Shown here: piece after piece, positions 23,285 to 32,270 of the stretch | Layout: every line of letters starts with the position of its first letter | How positions within the stretch are numbered: the stretch's first letter is position 1 | Assembly (NCBI GenBank): GCA_027021615.1 | Contig: JALUTY010000061.1 | Location: forward strand, 1-36,611 | Direction of reading: 5' to 3' | DNA length: 36,611 bases | From: a bacterium | Lineage (GTDB): Bacteria; Desulfobacterota; Deferrisomatia; Deferrisomatales; Deferrisomataceae | The notes under the pieces: generated by a model | The model's input: the letters and a program-made list of their open reading frames with translations, nothing else | Told to the model about the DNA's origin: nothing | The model's database searches: none | Made by a program: the position numbers and the translations under genes

Positions 23285-24787
23285 CTACTGGTACGACATC
23301 CTGTCCTGGATTCCTTCCCTGGATGCCGGGTCAAAGATTCCCTTCTCCTTGGCCTCCTCAATCCACTGCTGCCGCAACCCCTTGAGAAACCTCTTCTTTT
23401 CCTCGACCAGCTTCCCGTAGGGAAGCCCGATCAACGCCTGGGCCTTCTCCTTGGTCGAGAAGTCGGGCGCCTCGTAGTCACCAGCCCCATACTTGGCGAG
23501 AATCGCCCGCAGCTTCACCCGCGCCTCCTGGGCCTTGGCGATGGCGCTGCCCAAGACCCGGAGCACCTCCTCCGGGGCGTGGAAGAACGCCCCGTGGGCG
23601 GCCACGGCGTAGTCCCAACGCCACTGCCCGTGACGGATGTCCTGCAGCGCCGGCCGCATCTCCTCCTCGGTGGCCCCCAGATCCCAGGCCTTGGCCGCCT
23701 CCAGGTGAGCCCGGGCGAGGATGTCCATGGCGAGGCGGGACAGCTCGTCCCTGCGCTCCCTCTTCCTCTTGACGACCGCCCTGAGCTCCTCCGGGTCCGA
23801 GTCGTGGCAGTTCAAACAGGTGTCTTCCATGTCGTCGAGGGGATTGCCGATCTGGTGGGAGGTGAAGCTGGCACCTCCTTCGCTCTTCGCGGGCATGTGG
23901 CAATCGGCGCACGTGACCCCGTTCCGGCCGTGGGTCCCGGTCACGAAGGTCTCGTAGCCCGGGTGCTGGGCCTTGAGCATCGGGGCCCTGCTGAGCTTGT
24001 GGGTCCAGTCGACGAATCCGCGCTCGTCGTAGTACGCCTCCATCGCCTCGGCCGACAGGCCCTTGTCCCACGGGAACGTCACCACCCCGGCGATCTTGTC
24101 CTCGCCGCTGGCGTCCTTCCACGGCGTTTTCTTGAAGTAGTACTCGGAGTGGCACTGGGCGCAGACCAGGGAGCGCATCTCCTCCCTGCCCGCGTCCGCG
24201 AACCTGAGGCTGCCCTCGGCATCCAGGGCCCGTTTCAGGTAGTCGCGGGTCACGGTCAAGGCCATGGTCTGGCTGTCGTGACAGTCCGCGCACCCGATCG
24301 GGTTGGCGATCTCGCCGCCGTGGCGCGCCCACTTGCCGGTGAAAAAGTCCTTCTCTCCGATCTTCGCGATCAGCCGCGGCACGTCGGGGGACTTGCAGGT
24401 CCAGCACGCGGTGGGCATGGGGCCGGAGTTGCCGTCCACCGGGGCGCCGGTGCGCAGGGTGTTGATGTTGTCTTCCAACGCGTAGGCGTGTCCCCTGGGG
24501 GCGTTGTAGTCCTTGGAAAAGCCGTACCCGGCCCATAACACCACCAGCGCCGGCTCCTTCTTCAACATGTCGGTGATACGGTCGCTCTTCCGGGTGCCCA
24601 GGAAGGTCGCGTACTGCCGGGGGTAGTACTTGCCCCACACGGAGCTGCGCGACTCGAATCTCCCGATCTGCGGCGCCGGCTCTTTCCCTTCCTGGGCGGC
24701 ATCGCCCTCCGCCACCACGAACCCGAGCAGGACCAGGGGAACCCCTAGGGCGGCGGTGCCCAACCACAACAGCGTGAGGCGCTTCAT
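23285..24787 (-). CDS. nrfA: Pentaheme cytochrome c nitrite reductase, ammonia-forming
   Basis: A 500-residue periplasmic enzyme reducing nitrite to ammonia. An N-terminal hydrophobic segment (about 4-26) is the export signal or anchor. Heme sites are CWTCK (128-132, the lysine-ligated active-site heme diagnostic of NrfA), CADCH (166-170), CAQCH (209-213), CADCH (293-297) and CLNCH (324-328). Y and K residues in HSEYYFKK and the AQHPGYETFVTGTHGRNGVT stretch fit the calcium site and active site. AAGGAGAGGATCCG precedes ATG 24787. No nrfH quinol dehydrogenase gene is adjacent, so the electron donor must be encoded elsewhere. A MITE-like element begins 47 bases upstream of the start codon and may have displaced the native promoter. 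Confidence 0.95.
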   Translation of the reverse strand: MKRLTLLWLGTAALGVPLVLLGFVVAEGDAAQEGKEPAPQIGRFESRSSVWGKYYPRQYATFLGTRKSDRITDMLKKEPALVVLWAGYGFSKDYNAPRGHAYALEDNINTLRTGAPVDGNSGPMPTACWTCKSPDVPRLIAKIGEKDFFTGKWARHGGEIANPIGCADCHDSQTMALTVTRDYLKRALDAEGSLRFADAGREEMRSLVCAQCHSEYYFKKTPWKDASGEDKIAGVVTFPWDKGLSAEAMEAYYDERGFVDWTHKLSRAPMLKAQHPGYETFVTGTHGRNGVTCADCHMPAKSEGGASFTSHQIGNPLDDMEDTCLNCHDSDPEELRAVVKRKRERRDELSRLAMDILARAHLEAAKAWDLGATEEEMRPALQDIRHGQWRWDYAVAAHGAFFHAPEEVLRVLGSAIAKAQEARVKLRAILAKYGAGDYEAPDFSTKEKAQALIGLPYGKLVEEKKRFLKGLRQQWIEEAKEKGIFDPASREGIQDRMSYQ

Positions 24788-24833
24788 CGGATCCTCTCCT
24801 TGTCGAGAAAAGGGGAAATTCGCCAAGAGCGGC

Positions 24834-25017
24834 CTAGCACGCATGATTCATGAGCGTTCGTCGCGAAACCGCCGAGTGTGCGTCAGATCGGGGCAAGCGC
24901 GGCAACCAGGGGCGCAGGCGTACGGGACGGTACGTCGAGCCCCGAGGCGCGAGCACGCCCCGAGATGGCGTGCAATCGGCGGTTGCAGCAGAAGGCTTCA
25001 TGAATAATGCGGGCTAG
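24834..25017 (+). mobile_element. MITE-like element, complete copy (184 bp)
   Basis: It is bounded by CTAGCACGCATGATTCATGA at the left and TCATGAATAATGCGGGCTAG at the right, which are inverted repeats with two or three mismatches over 20 bases. The interior has no credible gene. A truncated inverted copy occupies 1-126 of the window. The outermost CTAG at each end may be part of the repeat or of the target site. Confidence 0.85.
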
Positions 25018-25128
25018 TTTACCTGCTCGACAGACCAAGACAAGTGTTGAGGAAGCGAGTCGATCGGCCCTCTGCCAGAGAGCGGGGCGGACTCGCCCTT
25101 CGAACCTCCATGCGCGAGGGCAGGCCGA

Positions 25129-26502
25129 TCACGGGCGACGATCTGCAGCTCGGCAACCGGATCTCGAGGAGCCGGGGTGACCTCGCCTGGGCTCTGGGCG
25201 AGGAAGGTGCTTCTCTTTTGTGGAGAGGCCGTTTGACGGGGCCGCCCGGACCGCCCCCTCCCGCCGCGCCCGGTAGGCCCGAGCCAGGTCCAGGAACATC
25301 TCCAGGCGAAGGTCCAGGTCCCCGGCGGTCTCGTCCACGTAGAACACCCGGGTCGGGATGCCGCCGTGGTCGCGGCTGACCCGGAGGTACACGGCCTCGG
25401 AGACCACGCCGTTCATGCACCCGAAGGGGCTCACGTCCATCACCGCGTCCGCCCCGTGCCCCTGGAGGTACACGGCCTTGCCCACGCTCATCACCATCTC
25501 CCCCAGGGCCCCCTCCCAGGGCAGGTACGGGGCGGCCAGGTCCAGGATCTCCTCCACGCCGTGGGGCTCGGGCCGGTCGTCCAGGAACCCGGCGAACGCC
25601 GCCTCGAGCTCGTGCTCGTCCCGGCGCTGGACCCACTGGGACAGCCGGGCCCCCAGCATCGCCCGGGACAAAGCCCGGCCCCGGCGGCGAAGCTCGTACG
25701 CCTCCCACGCGTTCACGTACCACACCCACTCCCCGATCCCGGAGAGCCACGCCTCGGCTCCGAGGGCCTCGAGGCGGCGCACGATGCCGTGGTTGCTGAA
25801 CACGCTCAGGCGGCAGAAGATCTCCCCCACGACCCCCACGAGCACCCGGTCGGCGGGCGCCACCGGAACCGCCCGGAACCGCCCGGCCGCCCGCCGCAGG
25901 CCCTCCACCACCCGGTCCCGCCGCTCGGCCGTGGTGTCCGAGGGGGCCTCCAGGGCCTGGCACAGCTCCTCCAGGGACTCTTCGTAGGCCCGGTCGGCCC
26001 GGCCGGCCTCCGCCTCGTAGGGGCGCGTGCGCAGCAGGGCCCGGCGCAGCAGGTCGGCCCCCACCGTGGCCCACCACAGGGTCCGGCGGAGATCCCGAGC
26101 GGCGTCGGCCACGTCGCGGTACCCCTCGTCCGAGTTGGGAGAGACCAGGGCCACGTCGCCGTACCCGAGCCGGTCGAGCAGCCGCCGCAGAAACGGGGCG
26201 TACTGGCCGAACCGGCACGGCCCCGTGGTGGTGGGCATCATGAACGCGGCCCGGGCCGGGTCGAACCCCGGGCGGTCCATGGCCTCGAAGAGCTCCGCCA
26301 GGGTCACCACCTGAGGGTAGCACTCCTCCCCCGAGGTGTGCCGCTTGGCCAGCTCCAGGGCCCGGGCCCCGGCCGGGGGGCACACCCGGGCGTCCACCCC
26401 GACCGAGCGCAGGGCCGCGGCGTACGTCCGGCTGGCGCCCTCGCACATCCGCGGGATGAACACCACCCGGTCCCTCACGCGGTCTGCCGACGTGCCCACC
26501 AT
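25129..26502 (-). CDS. HgdB/COG3581-like protein, partner of the acyl-CoA dehydratase activase-type protein
   Basis: A 457-residue cytoplasmic protein. Conserved cysteine sites are PRMCEGASRTYAAALRSVG, TSGEECYPQV, TTTGPCRFGQYAPFLRRLL and SPFGCMNGVVSEA, which suit an iron-sulfur cluster. Together they resemble the HgdB-like/COG3581 group associated with 2-hydroxyacyl-CoA dehydratase activators. Members have no settled function; double-cubane reductases are the nearest characterised relatives. The ATG at 26502 lies inside the end of the upstream gene (28-base overlap), so the two are translationally coupled. The last 35 or so residues (from NGLSTKEKH) are low-complexity and may be drift past an older stop. 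Confidence 0.8.
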   Translation of the reverse strand: MVGTSADRVRDRVVFIPRMCEGASRTYAAALRSVGVDARVCPPAGARALELAKRHTSGEECYPQVVTLAELFEAMDRPGFDPARAAFMMPTTTGPCRFGQYAPFLRRLLDRLGYGDVALVSPNSDEGYRDVADAARDLRRTLWWATVGADLLRRALLRTRPYEAEAGRADRAYEESLEELCQALEAPSDTTAERRDRVVEGLRRAAGRFRAVPVAPADRVLVGVVGEIFCRLSVFSNHGIVRRLEALGAEAWLSGIGEWVWYVNAWEAYELRRRGRALSRAMLGARLSQWVQRRDEHELEAAFAGFLDDRPEPHGVEEILDLAAPYLPWEGALGEMVMSVGKAVYLQGHGADAVMDVSPFGCMNGVVSEAVYLRVSRDHGGIPTRVFYVDETAGDLDLRLEMFLDLARAYRARREGAVRAAPSNGLSTKEKHLPRPEPRRGHPGSSRSGCRAADRRP

Positions 26503-29500
26503 CGCAACACCCCTTTGCTGTCCAGGTACGCCTCGCACCGGGTCAGGAAGCCGGCGTCGTTGCCATGGCCGTCGAACTGGAGCACCAGGAACGGCTTGCC
26601 GGCGGCGTCCTCGCAGAACTGCTTCACGTAGGAGTCGGGACCGCACTTGAAGTTGGTCAGGCACACCAGGTGGAGCCGGTGCCGCCCCGAGGTCAGCCGG
26701 GCCGCCTGGAGGATCCGGCGGCCGTAGTGCCAGTACAGGTCCGGGTTCAGGTCCCGGATGCCCACCCGCTCCACCGGGAGCACGTCGAAGGGCAGCACGT
26801 TGGCCCCGTAGAAGCGCCGGAGCTTCTGGGGGATGTGGAGGTTGAGCCCGGGGTCGTACAGGTTGTAGGGCCTTCCCACGATCACCACCCCTGCCTCCCC
26901 GGTGCGCTCCAGGGTGGCCAGGGCCTCGCTGCCGGCCCGGGCCATGGCCCGCCGGAACCCCTCCCGGGCCGCGTAGGCCGCCCGTACGGCCCGGCGGTGG
27001 CGCGCCCGGGAGCCGCCGAAGCGCCGGAAGGTGCCCCACAGGGTCCGCTCCACCGCGGCCGGGCCCTCGCCGAACCGCACCAGGGGGGCGAGCATCCGGG
27101 CCCCCGCCCCCTCCACCTCCGGGCTCGCCCGGACCACGAAGGGCGCGGTCTGGCCCCACGGGCACAGGTAGGAGGGGATGTCCCCCTCCCCCTCGGCAGG
27201 CTCGGCATCGATCACGTTGGGCAAGAGCACCGCGTCCACGCCCCGGTCCATGAGGTCCAGCACGTGGCCGTGGGCCACCTGCACCGGGAAGCACGGCTCG
27301 GCCACGGCCGCCTCGGCCCCCCGGTCGGCCAGGGCCGGGGTGGTGGGGCCCGAGAGCCGCACCTCCAGGCCCAGGGCCTGGAGGTACGCCCGCCAGAACG
27401 GGAGCTGGTCGACGAAGTACAGGCACCTGGGGATCCCCACCGCCGGGCCCCGGGCATGCTCCCGGAGGGCCTGCCGGAGCCGCGGGTCCTCCACCAGCTC
27501 CGCCGGGTCGACCTCGAGCAGGGACTCCCGAAGGGCGAACAGGTCGGGGATGACGGGCTCCCGCGTGCCCTCGGCCGGCCGGCGGTACCGCTCGCCGCAC
27601 CGGTCGCCCCAGTAGCTCCGGCGGCCCCCCACCCGGTACTCCTGCACGTCGCAGCGGTTCGAGCACCCCCGGCACGTGAACACCCTCACCGGCCGGGCCT
27701 CGTCCCCCAGCCGGAAGCCCCGGAACCGGCTCGGGCTCCCCAGGGCCCGGCGCCGCTCCCGGGCGAGCAGGGCGGCCCCGTAGGCCCCCAGCACCCCGTT
27801 GTGGGGGGGCACCACGACGGTCTTGCCGAGCACCTTGGAGAAGGCCGCCGCCACGGCGTCGTTGTACGCGGTGCCCCCCTGGAAGAAGATCACGTCCCCG
27901 ATGCTCCGGCCCTTCACGACCCGGTTCAGGTAGTTCTGGACCACGGCGTAGGCGAGGCCGGCCACGATGTCCGCCACGCCGGCGCCCCCGGCCTTCAGGC
28001 CGGCCACGTCCCGCTCCATGAACACGGTGCACCGCTCCCCCAGGCGCGCCGGCCGCCGCGACGACAGGGCCAGCCGGGCGAACTCCCCCTCGACCCGGAC
28101 CCCGAGGATCGCGGCCTGCTCCTCCAGGAACGACCCGGTGCCGGCGGCGCACGCCTCGTTCATGGCGAAGTCCACCACCACCCCGTCCGTCAGGCGGATG
28201 AACTTGGCGTCCTGCCCCCCGATCTCGAAGATCGTGTCCACCACCGAGCCCAGGTGCCGCCGGGCGATGTCGAAGGCCCCGGTCTTGTGGGCCGTGATCT
28301 CGTCCACCACCAGGTCCGCGCCCACGAGCTCGCCCACGAGCTCCCGGCCGGAGCCGGTGGTGGCGCACCCCGCCACCCGGAGCCCGGGGCCCAGGTCGGC
28401 CTTGATCCGCCGGAGGCCCTCCCGCACCACCTGGACCGGCCGGCCCCGGGTCCGGAGATAGATCTCGTGGACCAGGTTCCCGTCGGCGTCGACGCACACC
28501 AGGTTGGTGCTCACCGAGCCCACATCGATGCCCACGTAGACCTCCGCCTCCGGCGGCACGGCCTTGGGCCGGACCCGGTCCCGGAGCACCACCACCCCGG
28601 CCATGTCCAGGGGCTCCCACGGCTCCCCGGGCCCGGGCGGCGCCGGCGCCCGCACCGCCACGCCCCCGGCCGGCTCCCGCCCGAGCCCCCCCAGGGCGGC
28701 GCCCACCGCCCCCCAGTGGCAGGGATGCTCGGGCACCAGGAGCCCCCCGTCCAGGGAGAACACCCCCCGCACCGCCTCCACCACGGCCCGGTTCAGGGCC
28801 ACGCCTCCCACCAGGGCCGCCGGCCCCTCCACCGGCCGGGCCTTCACCACGCTCGTGCGGAAGTTCCGGGCGATGGCCTCGCACAGGCCCCGGAGCACCT
28901 CGGCCGGGCTCGCCCCTTTTTGCTGGGCGTGGATCATGTCGCTCTTGGCGAACACGGAGCAGCGGCCGGCGATCTTGGCGACCCGCTCCGCCCGCAGGGC
29001 CTCGGGCCCCATCTCGTCCACCCCGAACCCCAGGCGCAGGGCCTGCTGGTCGAGGAACGCCCCGGTGCCCGCGGCGCACTCGCTGTTGGTGTCATAGTCG
29101 AGCAGGGGGACCTCCACGCCCTCCCCTGCCCCGTCGATCCGGAGGTACCGGGCGCTCTCGCCCCCGATCTCGAACACGGTGCGCACCCCCGGCAGCAGAA
29201 GCCCCACGGCCCGGGCCAGAGCCCGCAGGTCGTGCTCCCACACCGCGCCGGTCCGCGCGGCCAGGGGGCGGCCCGCGGCGCCGGTGAGTCGCACGGTCCA
29301 GCCCTCGGACGCCGGCCCCAGGGCCCGGCGCAGCCTCTCCAGCAACTCCTCGGCCGCACCCACAGGGTCCCCCCCGCCCCTCGTCGGCGCCACCGCGTAC
29401 AGGCGGTACCCCGGCGGGCCGGTGCCGAACGGGTCCAGCAACCCCGGGGCCCGAACGTCCGCCTCCGGAAGGACCGAGGGCACCAGCACCACGGCCTTCA

Positions 29501-29555
29501 CCGCCACGGACCCCACGTCGCAGCCCACCACGAGCCCCTTGCCCTTCCTCCTCAT
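26475..29555 (-). CDS. Double-domain BcrA/BadF/HgdC-type ATPase fused to a DUF2229/COG3580 domain
   Basis: A 1026-residue protein. Two ASKHA ATPase domains lie in tandem: the first starts VVGCDVGSVAVKAVV and the second VYVGIDVGSVSTNLVCV (about residue 335 on). Each has the cluster-binding pair of activators: SECAAGTGAFLDQQ with GRCSVFAKSD, and NEACAAGTGSFLEEQ with GERCTVFMERD. Such activators hold one [4Fe-4S] cluster between two subunits and fire low-potential electrons using ATP. The C-terminal part (from FTCRGCSNRCDVQEYRVGG) carries more cysteines and the DUF2229 motifs CFPVQVAHGH, SYLCPWGQT, GRPYNLYDPGLN and TNFKCGPDSYVKQFCED. ATG 29555 has AAGGAGGGAGGTCCAG. The substrate of the system is unknown. 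Confidence 0.88.
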   Translation of the reverse strand: MRRKGKGLVVGCDVGSVAVKAVVLVPSVLPEADVRAPGLLDPFGTGPPGYRLYAVAPTRGGGDPVGAAEELLERLRRALGPASEGWTVRLTGAAGRPLAARTGAVWEHDLRALARAVGLLLPGVRTVFEIGGESARYLRIDGAGEGVEVPLLDYDTNSECAAGTGAFLDQQALRLGFGVDEMGPEALRAERVAKIAGRCSVFAKSDMIHAQQKGASPAEVLRGLCEAIARNFRTSVVKARPVEGPAALVGGVALNRAVVEAVRGVFSLDGGLLVPEHPCHWGAVGAALGGLGREPAGGVAVRAPAPPGPGEPWEPLDMAGVVVLRDRVRPKAVPPEAEVYVGIDVGSVSTNLVCVDADGNLVHEIYLRTRGRPVQVVREGLRRIKADLGPGLRVAGCATTGSGRELVGELVGADLVVDEITAHKTGAFDIARRHLGSVVDTIFEIGGQDAKFIRLTDGVVVDFAMNEACAAGTGSFLEEQAAILGVRVEGEFARLALSSRRPARLGERCTVFMERDVAGLKAGGAGVADIVAGLAYAVVQNYLNRVVKGRSIGDVIFFQGGTAYNDAVAAAFSKVLGKTVVVPPHNGVLGAYGAALLARERRRALGSPSRFRGFRLGDEARPVRVFTCRGCSNRCDVQEYRVGGRRSYWGDRCGERYRRPAEGTREPVIPDLFALRESLLEVDPAELVEDPRLRQALREHARGPAVGIPRCLYFVDQLPFWRAYLQALGLEVRLSGPTTPALADRGAEAAVAEPCFPVQVAHGHVLDLMDRGVDAVLLPNVIDAEPAEGEGDIPSYLCPWGQTAPFVVRASPEVEGAGARMLAPLVRFGEGPAAVERTLWGTFRRFGGSRARHRRAVRAAYAAREGFRRAMARAGSEALATLERTGEAGVVIVGRPYNLYDPGLNLHIPQKLRRFYGANVLPFDVLPVERVGIRDLNPDLYWHYGRRILQAARLTSGRHRLHLVCLTNFKCGPDSYVKQFCEDAAGKPFLVLQFDGHGNDAGFLTRCEAYLDSKGVLRWWARRQTA

Positions 29556-29907
29556 CTGGACCTCCCTCCTTCTCACCGGCCGGCGGATGGGGCCAGCATA
29601 CCAACAGCGGACGGATAGGAAAGGAGCAGAGAGCAGGCTGGGACGTTGGGAGGTCAGACGCTCGGAAGCCAGGGGGGACCGCCAGCCAGGCTCCGATGGG
29701 GTTCGTCAAGTCCTCCCATCGGGCACGGGCGATCGGGGGAGGGGCAGAGGGTTCCGTGCCCACCCGCGGCGCGTACTCTCACGCCCCGCAGCGGACCAAA
29801 CCGAGGCGCCCCCTGCGAGGGTGTCAGCGGATCGGTTCAAGCCATCGACTCAAAGCGCTTTTTCAACAGATTCCCCCATCCACCAATGAATTCGTCATGT
29901 GCGGCTC
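29556..29907. other. Intergenic region of about 350 bases
   Basis: It holds the promoter side of the activase gene and the end of the next gene. At 29637-29680, GGGACGTTGGGAGGTCAGACGC is, on the minus strand, a relative of the CCTCCCAGCGTCCCAACC microrepeat found at 13882-13902. I see no gene and no clear terminator. Confidence 0.45.
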
Positions 29908-30426
29908 TCACGCGGTCAAGATGAACCCCGTGAGCGCGAGGGCCGCCGCGGCGCCCAAGCCGCAGAAGACGCCGAACAGCGCCACGGCATAGGTATCCAG
30001 CACCGGCCGACCGTTCACGGTCATCCACGGTGAGGCAAAGGCGTGGGCCACCCGGTCGCCTTTGGTGATCTCGTCGTAGACCGCCTCGGGCACCGTGAAC
30101 GTCTCGCCCCCGACCCCGATCTCGAACGTGTAGACGTTCCCAGCCCGGCCGAAACTCTGCTTCTCCCACACCTCGCCCGAGAACGAGGGGATCTTGAACA
30201 GCCACAGATGGACACACGCCGCGAGAACCAAACCCACCCCCCAGACGGCCAGGACCGCCTTTCCCTTGGCGACCGGGCCCATGCGCTCCAAGCCCTGAGA
30301 ACGGGGCTCCGGGCCCGGGCCGCGCCCCTGCCGCCGGGCGACCCATGCGATCGCCCCGCCGAGGGCGAGCAGGATTGCCAGGGTGGCGCCGAAGCTGGGC
30401 AAGAACACGTCCAAGAACGTCTGCAT
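29908..30426 (-). CDS. Small membrane protein with two or three transmembrane segments, unknown function
   Basis: A 172-residue protein I do not recognise. There are hydrophobic segments at about 8-25 (FLPSFGATLAILLALGGAIAW), 52-70 (AVLAVWGVGLVLAACVHLWLF) and the last 25 residues. Between the second and third is a soluble stretch, IPSFSGEVWEKQSFGRAGNVYTFEIGV (given here as family-free description), followed by TVPEAVYDEITKGDRV. The topology suggests a periplasmic or external domain held between membrane helices. ATG 30426 has GAGGGGAATC upstream. It follows the next listed gene on the same strand by about 35 bases, so they are likely co-transcribed. Confidence 0.7.
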   Translation of the reverse strand: MQTFLDVFLPSFGATLAILLALGGAIAWVARRQGRGPGPEPRSQGLERMGPVAKGKAVLAVWGVGLVLAACVHLWLFKIPSFSGEVWEKQSFGRAGNVYTFEIGVGGETFTVPEAVYDEITKGDRVAHAFASPWMTVNGRPVLDTYAVALFGVFCGLGAAAALALTGFILTA

Positions 30427-30461
30427 GATTCCCCTCGGTCCCGGCGGGTGCCCCGCCCCCC

Positions 30462-30965
30462 TCAGTGCCAACCCAGATCGGCGAGGAGCAGCCCCACCAC
30501 GCTGCGCCGGTTGTGGTCGCGGGTGTACCGCTCGGCCGCCTCCCGGGCCGTCTCCTCGCTGGCCCAGGCCCCCACCACGTCGTGGTGCGCCCCCTTGGGA
30601 TAGGGCTCCCGCAGCACCACGAACAGATGGTTGGGCCACCGTTCCCGGGGGAGCTCATCAAAAGACGGATACGGAACGGGTGGATCCGGAAGGAGCGGGG
30701 AACGCCGCGGAGCACGCCGCTTGCTGCCCGGCGGAGGGTGGAACGCAACTCGCTTCTCCAGCAGCCAGAGCTGAGTGTAGCCGTAAGGGAAGCACCGCTC
30801 CGCCGCTTCCATCCAGCCCTCCGACGGCGGGAACAACCCGGTGAACCGCTGCTCCCGGTTCGTCAGGTAGAGGAACCAGAGGGGATCGGATGGCTCGCCC
30901 GCGGTGCCGAACGGCGTCCGCCAAGGGCGAACCGAGAAGGGGAACTCCTTCTGGTAGATCGGCAC
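30462..30965 (-). CDS. Hypothetical protein, cytoplasmic
   Basis: A 167-residue protein from a GTG at 30965 (GGAG eight bases before it); a longer start at 31037 is possible. It has no signal or membrane segments. The sequence is rich in aromatic residues (PLWFLYLTNREQRFTGLFPP, FPYGYTQLWLLEKRVAF) and ends YTRDHNRRSVVGLLLADLGWH. I know no family for it. Its coding character matches the neighbouring genes, and it is probably in one transcript with the membrane protein that follows. Confidence 0.6.
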   Translation of the reverse strand: MPIYQKEFPFSVRPWRTPFGTAGEPSDPLWFLYLTNREQRFTGLFPPSEGWMEAAERCFPYGYTQLWLLEKRVAFHPPPGSKRRAPRRSPLLPDPPVPYPSFDELPRERWPNHLFVVLREPYPKGAHHDVVGAWASEETAREAAERYTRDHNRRSVVGLLLADLGWH

Positions 30966-31231
30966 GGGAAGGACTCCAAGCGGAGGGGCAACATGGACCC
31001 ACGTCTTGCCGGGAAGAGGACATCCTACCGGTAGCACAGAGCGGGATAGGACTCAACCGCCGAACTGCGAGCGAAGATCCCCGGGTACCAGCCCCCTACC
31101 AAGACAAACCGGTCGAATGGCGCAGGCACGATGGGGACGGGCGGTCGGAGGCTGGGCACGAGGCCCCTCTCCGGCCGAGAGGGCAGGATCGGAACACGTC
31201 GGAGGGGCTACCACCGTGGCACGGCTCGGGA

Positions 31232-31684
31232 TCAAGCGGACTCGGGCGGCCGGACCACCAGCACCGGACATGGCGCTTGCCGGAGCACGCGGTCCGTGAC
31301 ACTGCCCAGGAAGAACCGCGGCACCGCGGGGCGGCTGTGTGACGCCATCACGATCAGGTCCGCCCTCTCCTGCCGCGCCCGAGCCAGGATCGAGGTCACG
31401 GGGTCGCCCTTCTCGATCACGGTGGTGGTGGCCACCCCCTCCGCCACAAACCGCTCGTGGGCCCGATTGAGGGTGTTCTCGTGGTGTGCTCGGATCTCCC
31501 GCTCGAACTCCTCCGGCACCGACAGCTCGTAGTACAGCCCGAACCGCTCCGGAGCGAAGTCAAACGCCGAGCACAAGACCACCCGGGCGCCGAACGCCTT
31601 GGCCAACGGCAGCGCGGCATCCACCGCCAGGCTGCACAGCTTTGATCCGTCCAGGGGGATCAGGATCGTCCGGTAGGCTTTCAT
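31232..31684 (-). CDS. Universal stress protein, UspA family
   Basis: A 150-residue single-domain Usp. It starts MKAYRTILIPLDGSKLCSLAVD and ends FLGSVTDRVLRQAPCPVLVVRPP. In the nucleotide loop, ASHSR stands where ATP-binding members have GxHGR, so the first glycine of G-x2-G-x9-G is lost and ATP binding may be weak. ATG 31684 follows GAGGAGGGTTGCC. Bases 30966-31231 downstream of it hold nothing I recognise. Confidence 0.93.
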   Translation of the reverse strand: MKAYRTILIPLDGSKLCSLAVDAALPLAKAFGARVVLCSAFDFAPERFGLYYELSVPEEFEREIRAHHENTLNRAHERFVAEGVATTTVIEKGDPVTSILARARQERADLIVMASHSRPAVPRFFLGSVTDRVLRQAPCPVLVVRPPESA

Positions 31685-31917
31685 GGCAACCCTCCTCTTT
31701 CGCATTCGCTGTGGCAGCACCGCCCAAAGCAAGGCGCGCGCTGCCTCACCTTCACTCATTTGGATGCGGGAAAAGGAGGGGCGTTACATGCCGTGCAGGG
31801 CGACGGAGGTGGGTAGTTGCCGCAAAGCCGTTCCCTGCGTCACCCCGAGGAGGTGCGCAGGCCCTCCACAACCGGGCACAACGTGCTCCCGACCCTACCG
31901 TCTCGCCCGATTCACCT

Positions 31918-31995
31918 TGCGGGCCACCCCACCGCACGCTCACATGCCGCAACAGCCCAGGCAGGTCGATCCTGGCGCTTCCCCGCATACGCCAC
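31918..31995 (+). repeat. Short direct repeat flanking the PEP-CTERM gene, copy 1
   Basis: GCGGGCCACCC, CCGCAC, TGCCGCA, CCAGGCA and GGCGCTTC occur here in the same order and spacing as at 33488-33567, about three-quarters identical by eye. Confidence 0.6.
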
Positions 31996-32140
31996 CCCTT
32001 CCCGCGCATTCCGCGACCTTTGCGGCAGCGCAGCATCCCATGCGCCCGCCAGCCTGGGTCGCCCTATGCCCGTTGGTCCAGGCCTCGAAGCACGCATGCC
32101 GAGCGTACTGTTACTCCGGCGACCCAATAGACGCGCTTGA

Positions 32141-32180
32141 GGGCGCGGGGCCTGCTTCCGGCCGTGCGGCCGCTTGCGCG
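32141..32180 (-). repeat. Dispersed intergenic repeat, fragment E
   Basis: GCGGGGCCTGCTTCCGGCCG matches one terminus of copy C; the other end is missing. Confidence 0.5.
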
Positions 32181-32196
32181 TCTTTATCGCCCCCGG

Positions 32197-32233
32197 GGTA
32201 ATAAGAAACCGCCCGGGGGTACCCCCCGGGCGG
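32197..32233 (-). terminator. Rho-independent terminator of the PEP-CTERM gene
   Basis: On the minus strand a GC-only stem, CCGCCCGGGG with CCCCGGGCGG around GTAC, is followed by TTTCTTATT. It begins 38 bases after the stop codon. Confidence 0.85.
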
Positions 32234-32270
32234 CTTACACCGGACACTCGATCGGTCGGGAAAACGGGCG

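Larger units (their letters stand above)
31685..32196. other. Intergenic region with repeat fragments
   Basis: About 500 bases lie between two minus-strand genes. They contain a copy of a short repeat (31918-31995, partner at 33488-33567) and fragment E of the dispersed repeat (32141-32180). Candidate open frames are antisense or lack ribosome sites. Confidence 0.5.

Noticed and set aside
25129..29079. 1316-codon minus-strand open frame
   Set aside because: Only the last 457 codons are a real gene; the earlier part is an out-of-frame reading of the tandem ATPase gene.
26565..29618. 1017-codon plus-strand open frame
   Set aside because: It is antisense to the tandem ATPase gene; Pro/His/Gly-rich low-complexity translation.
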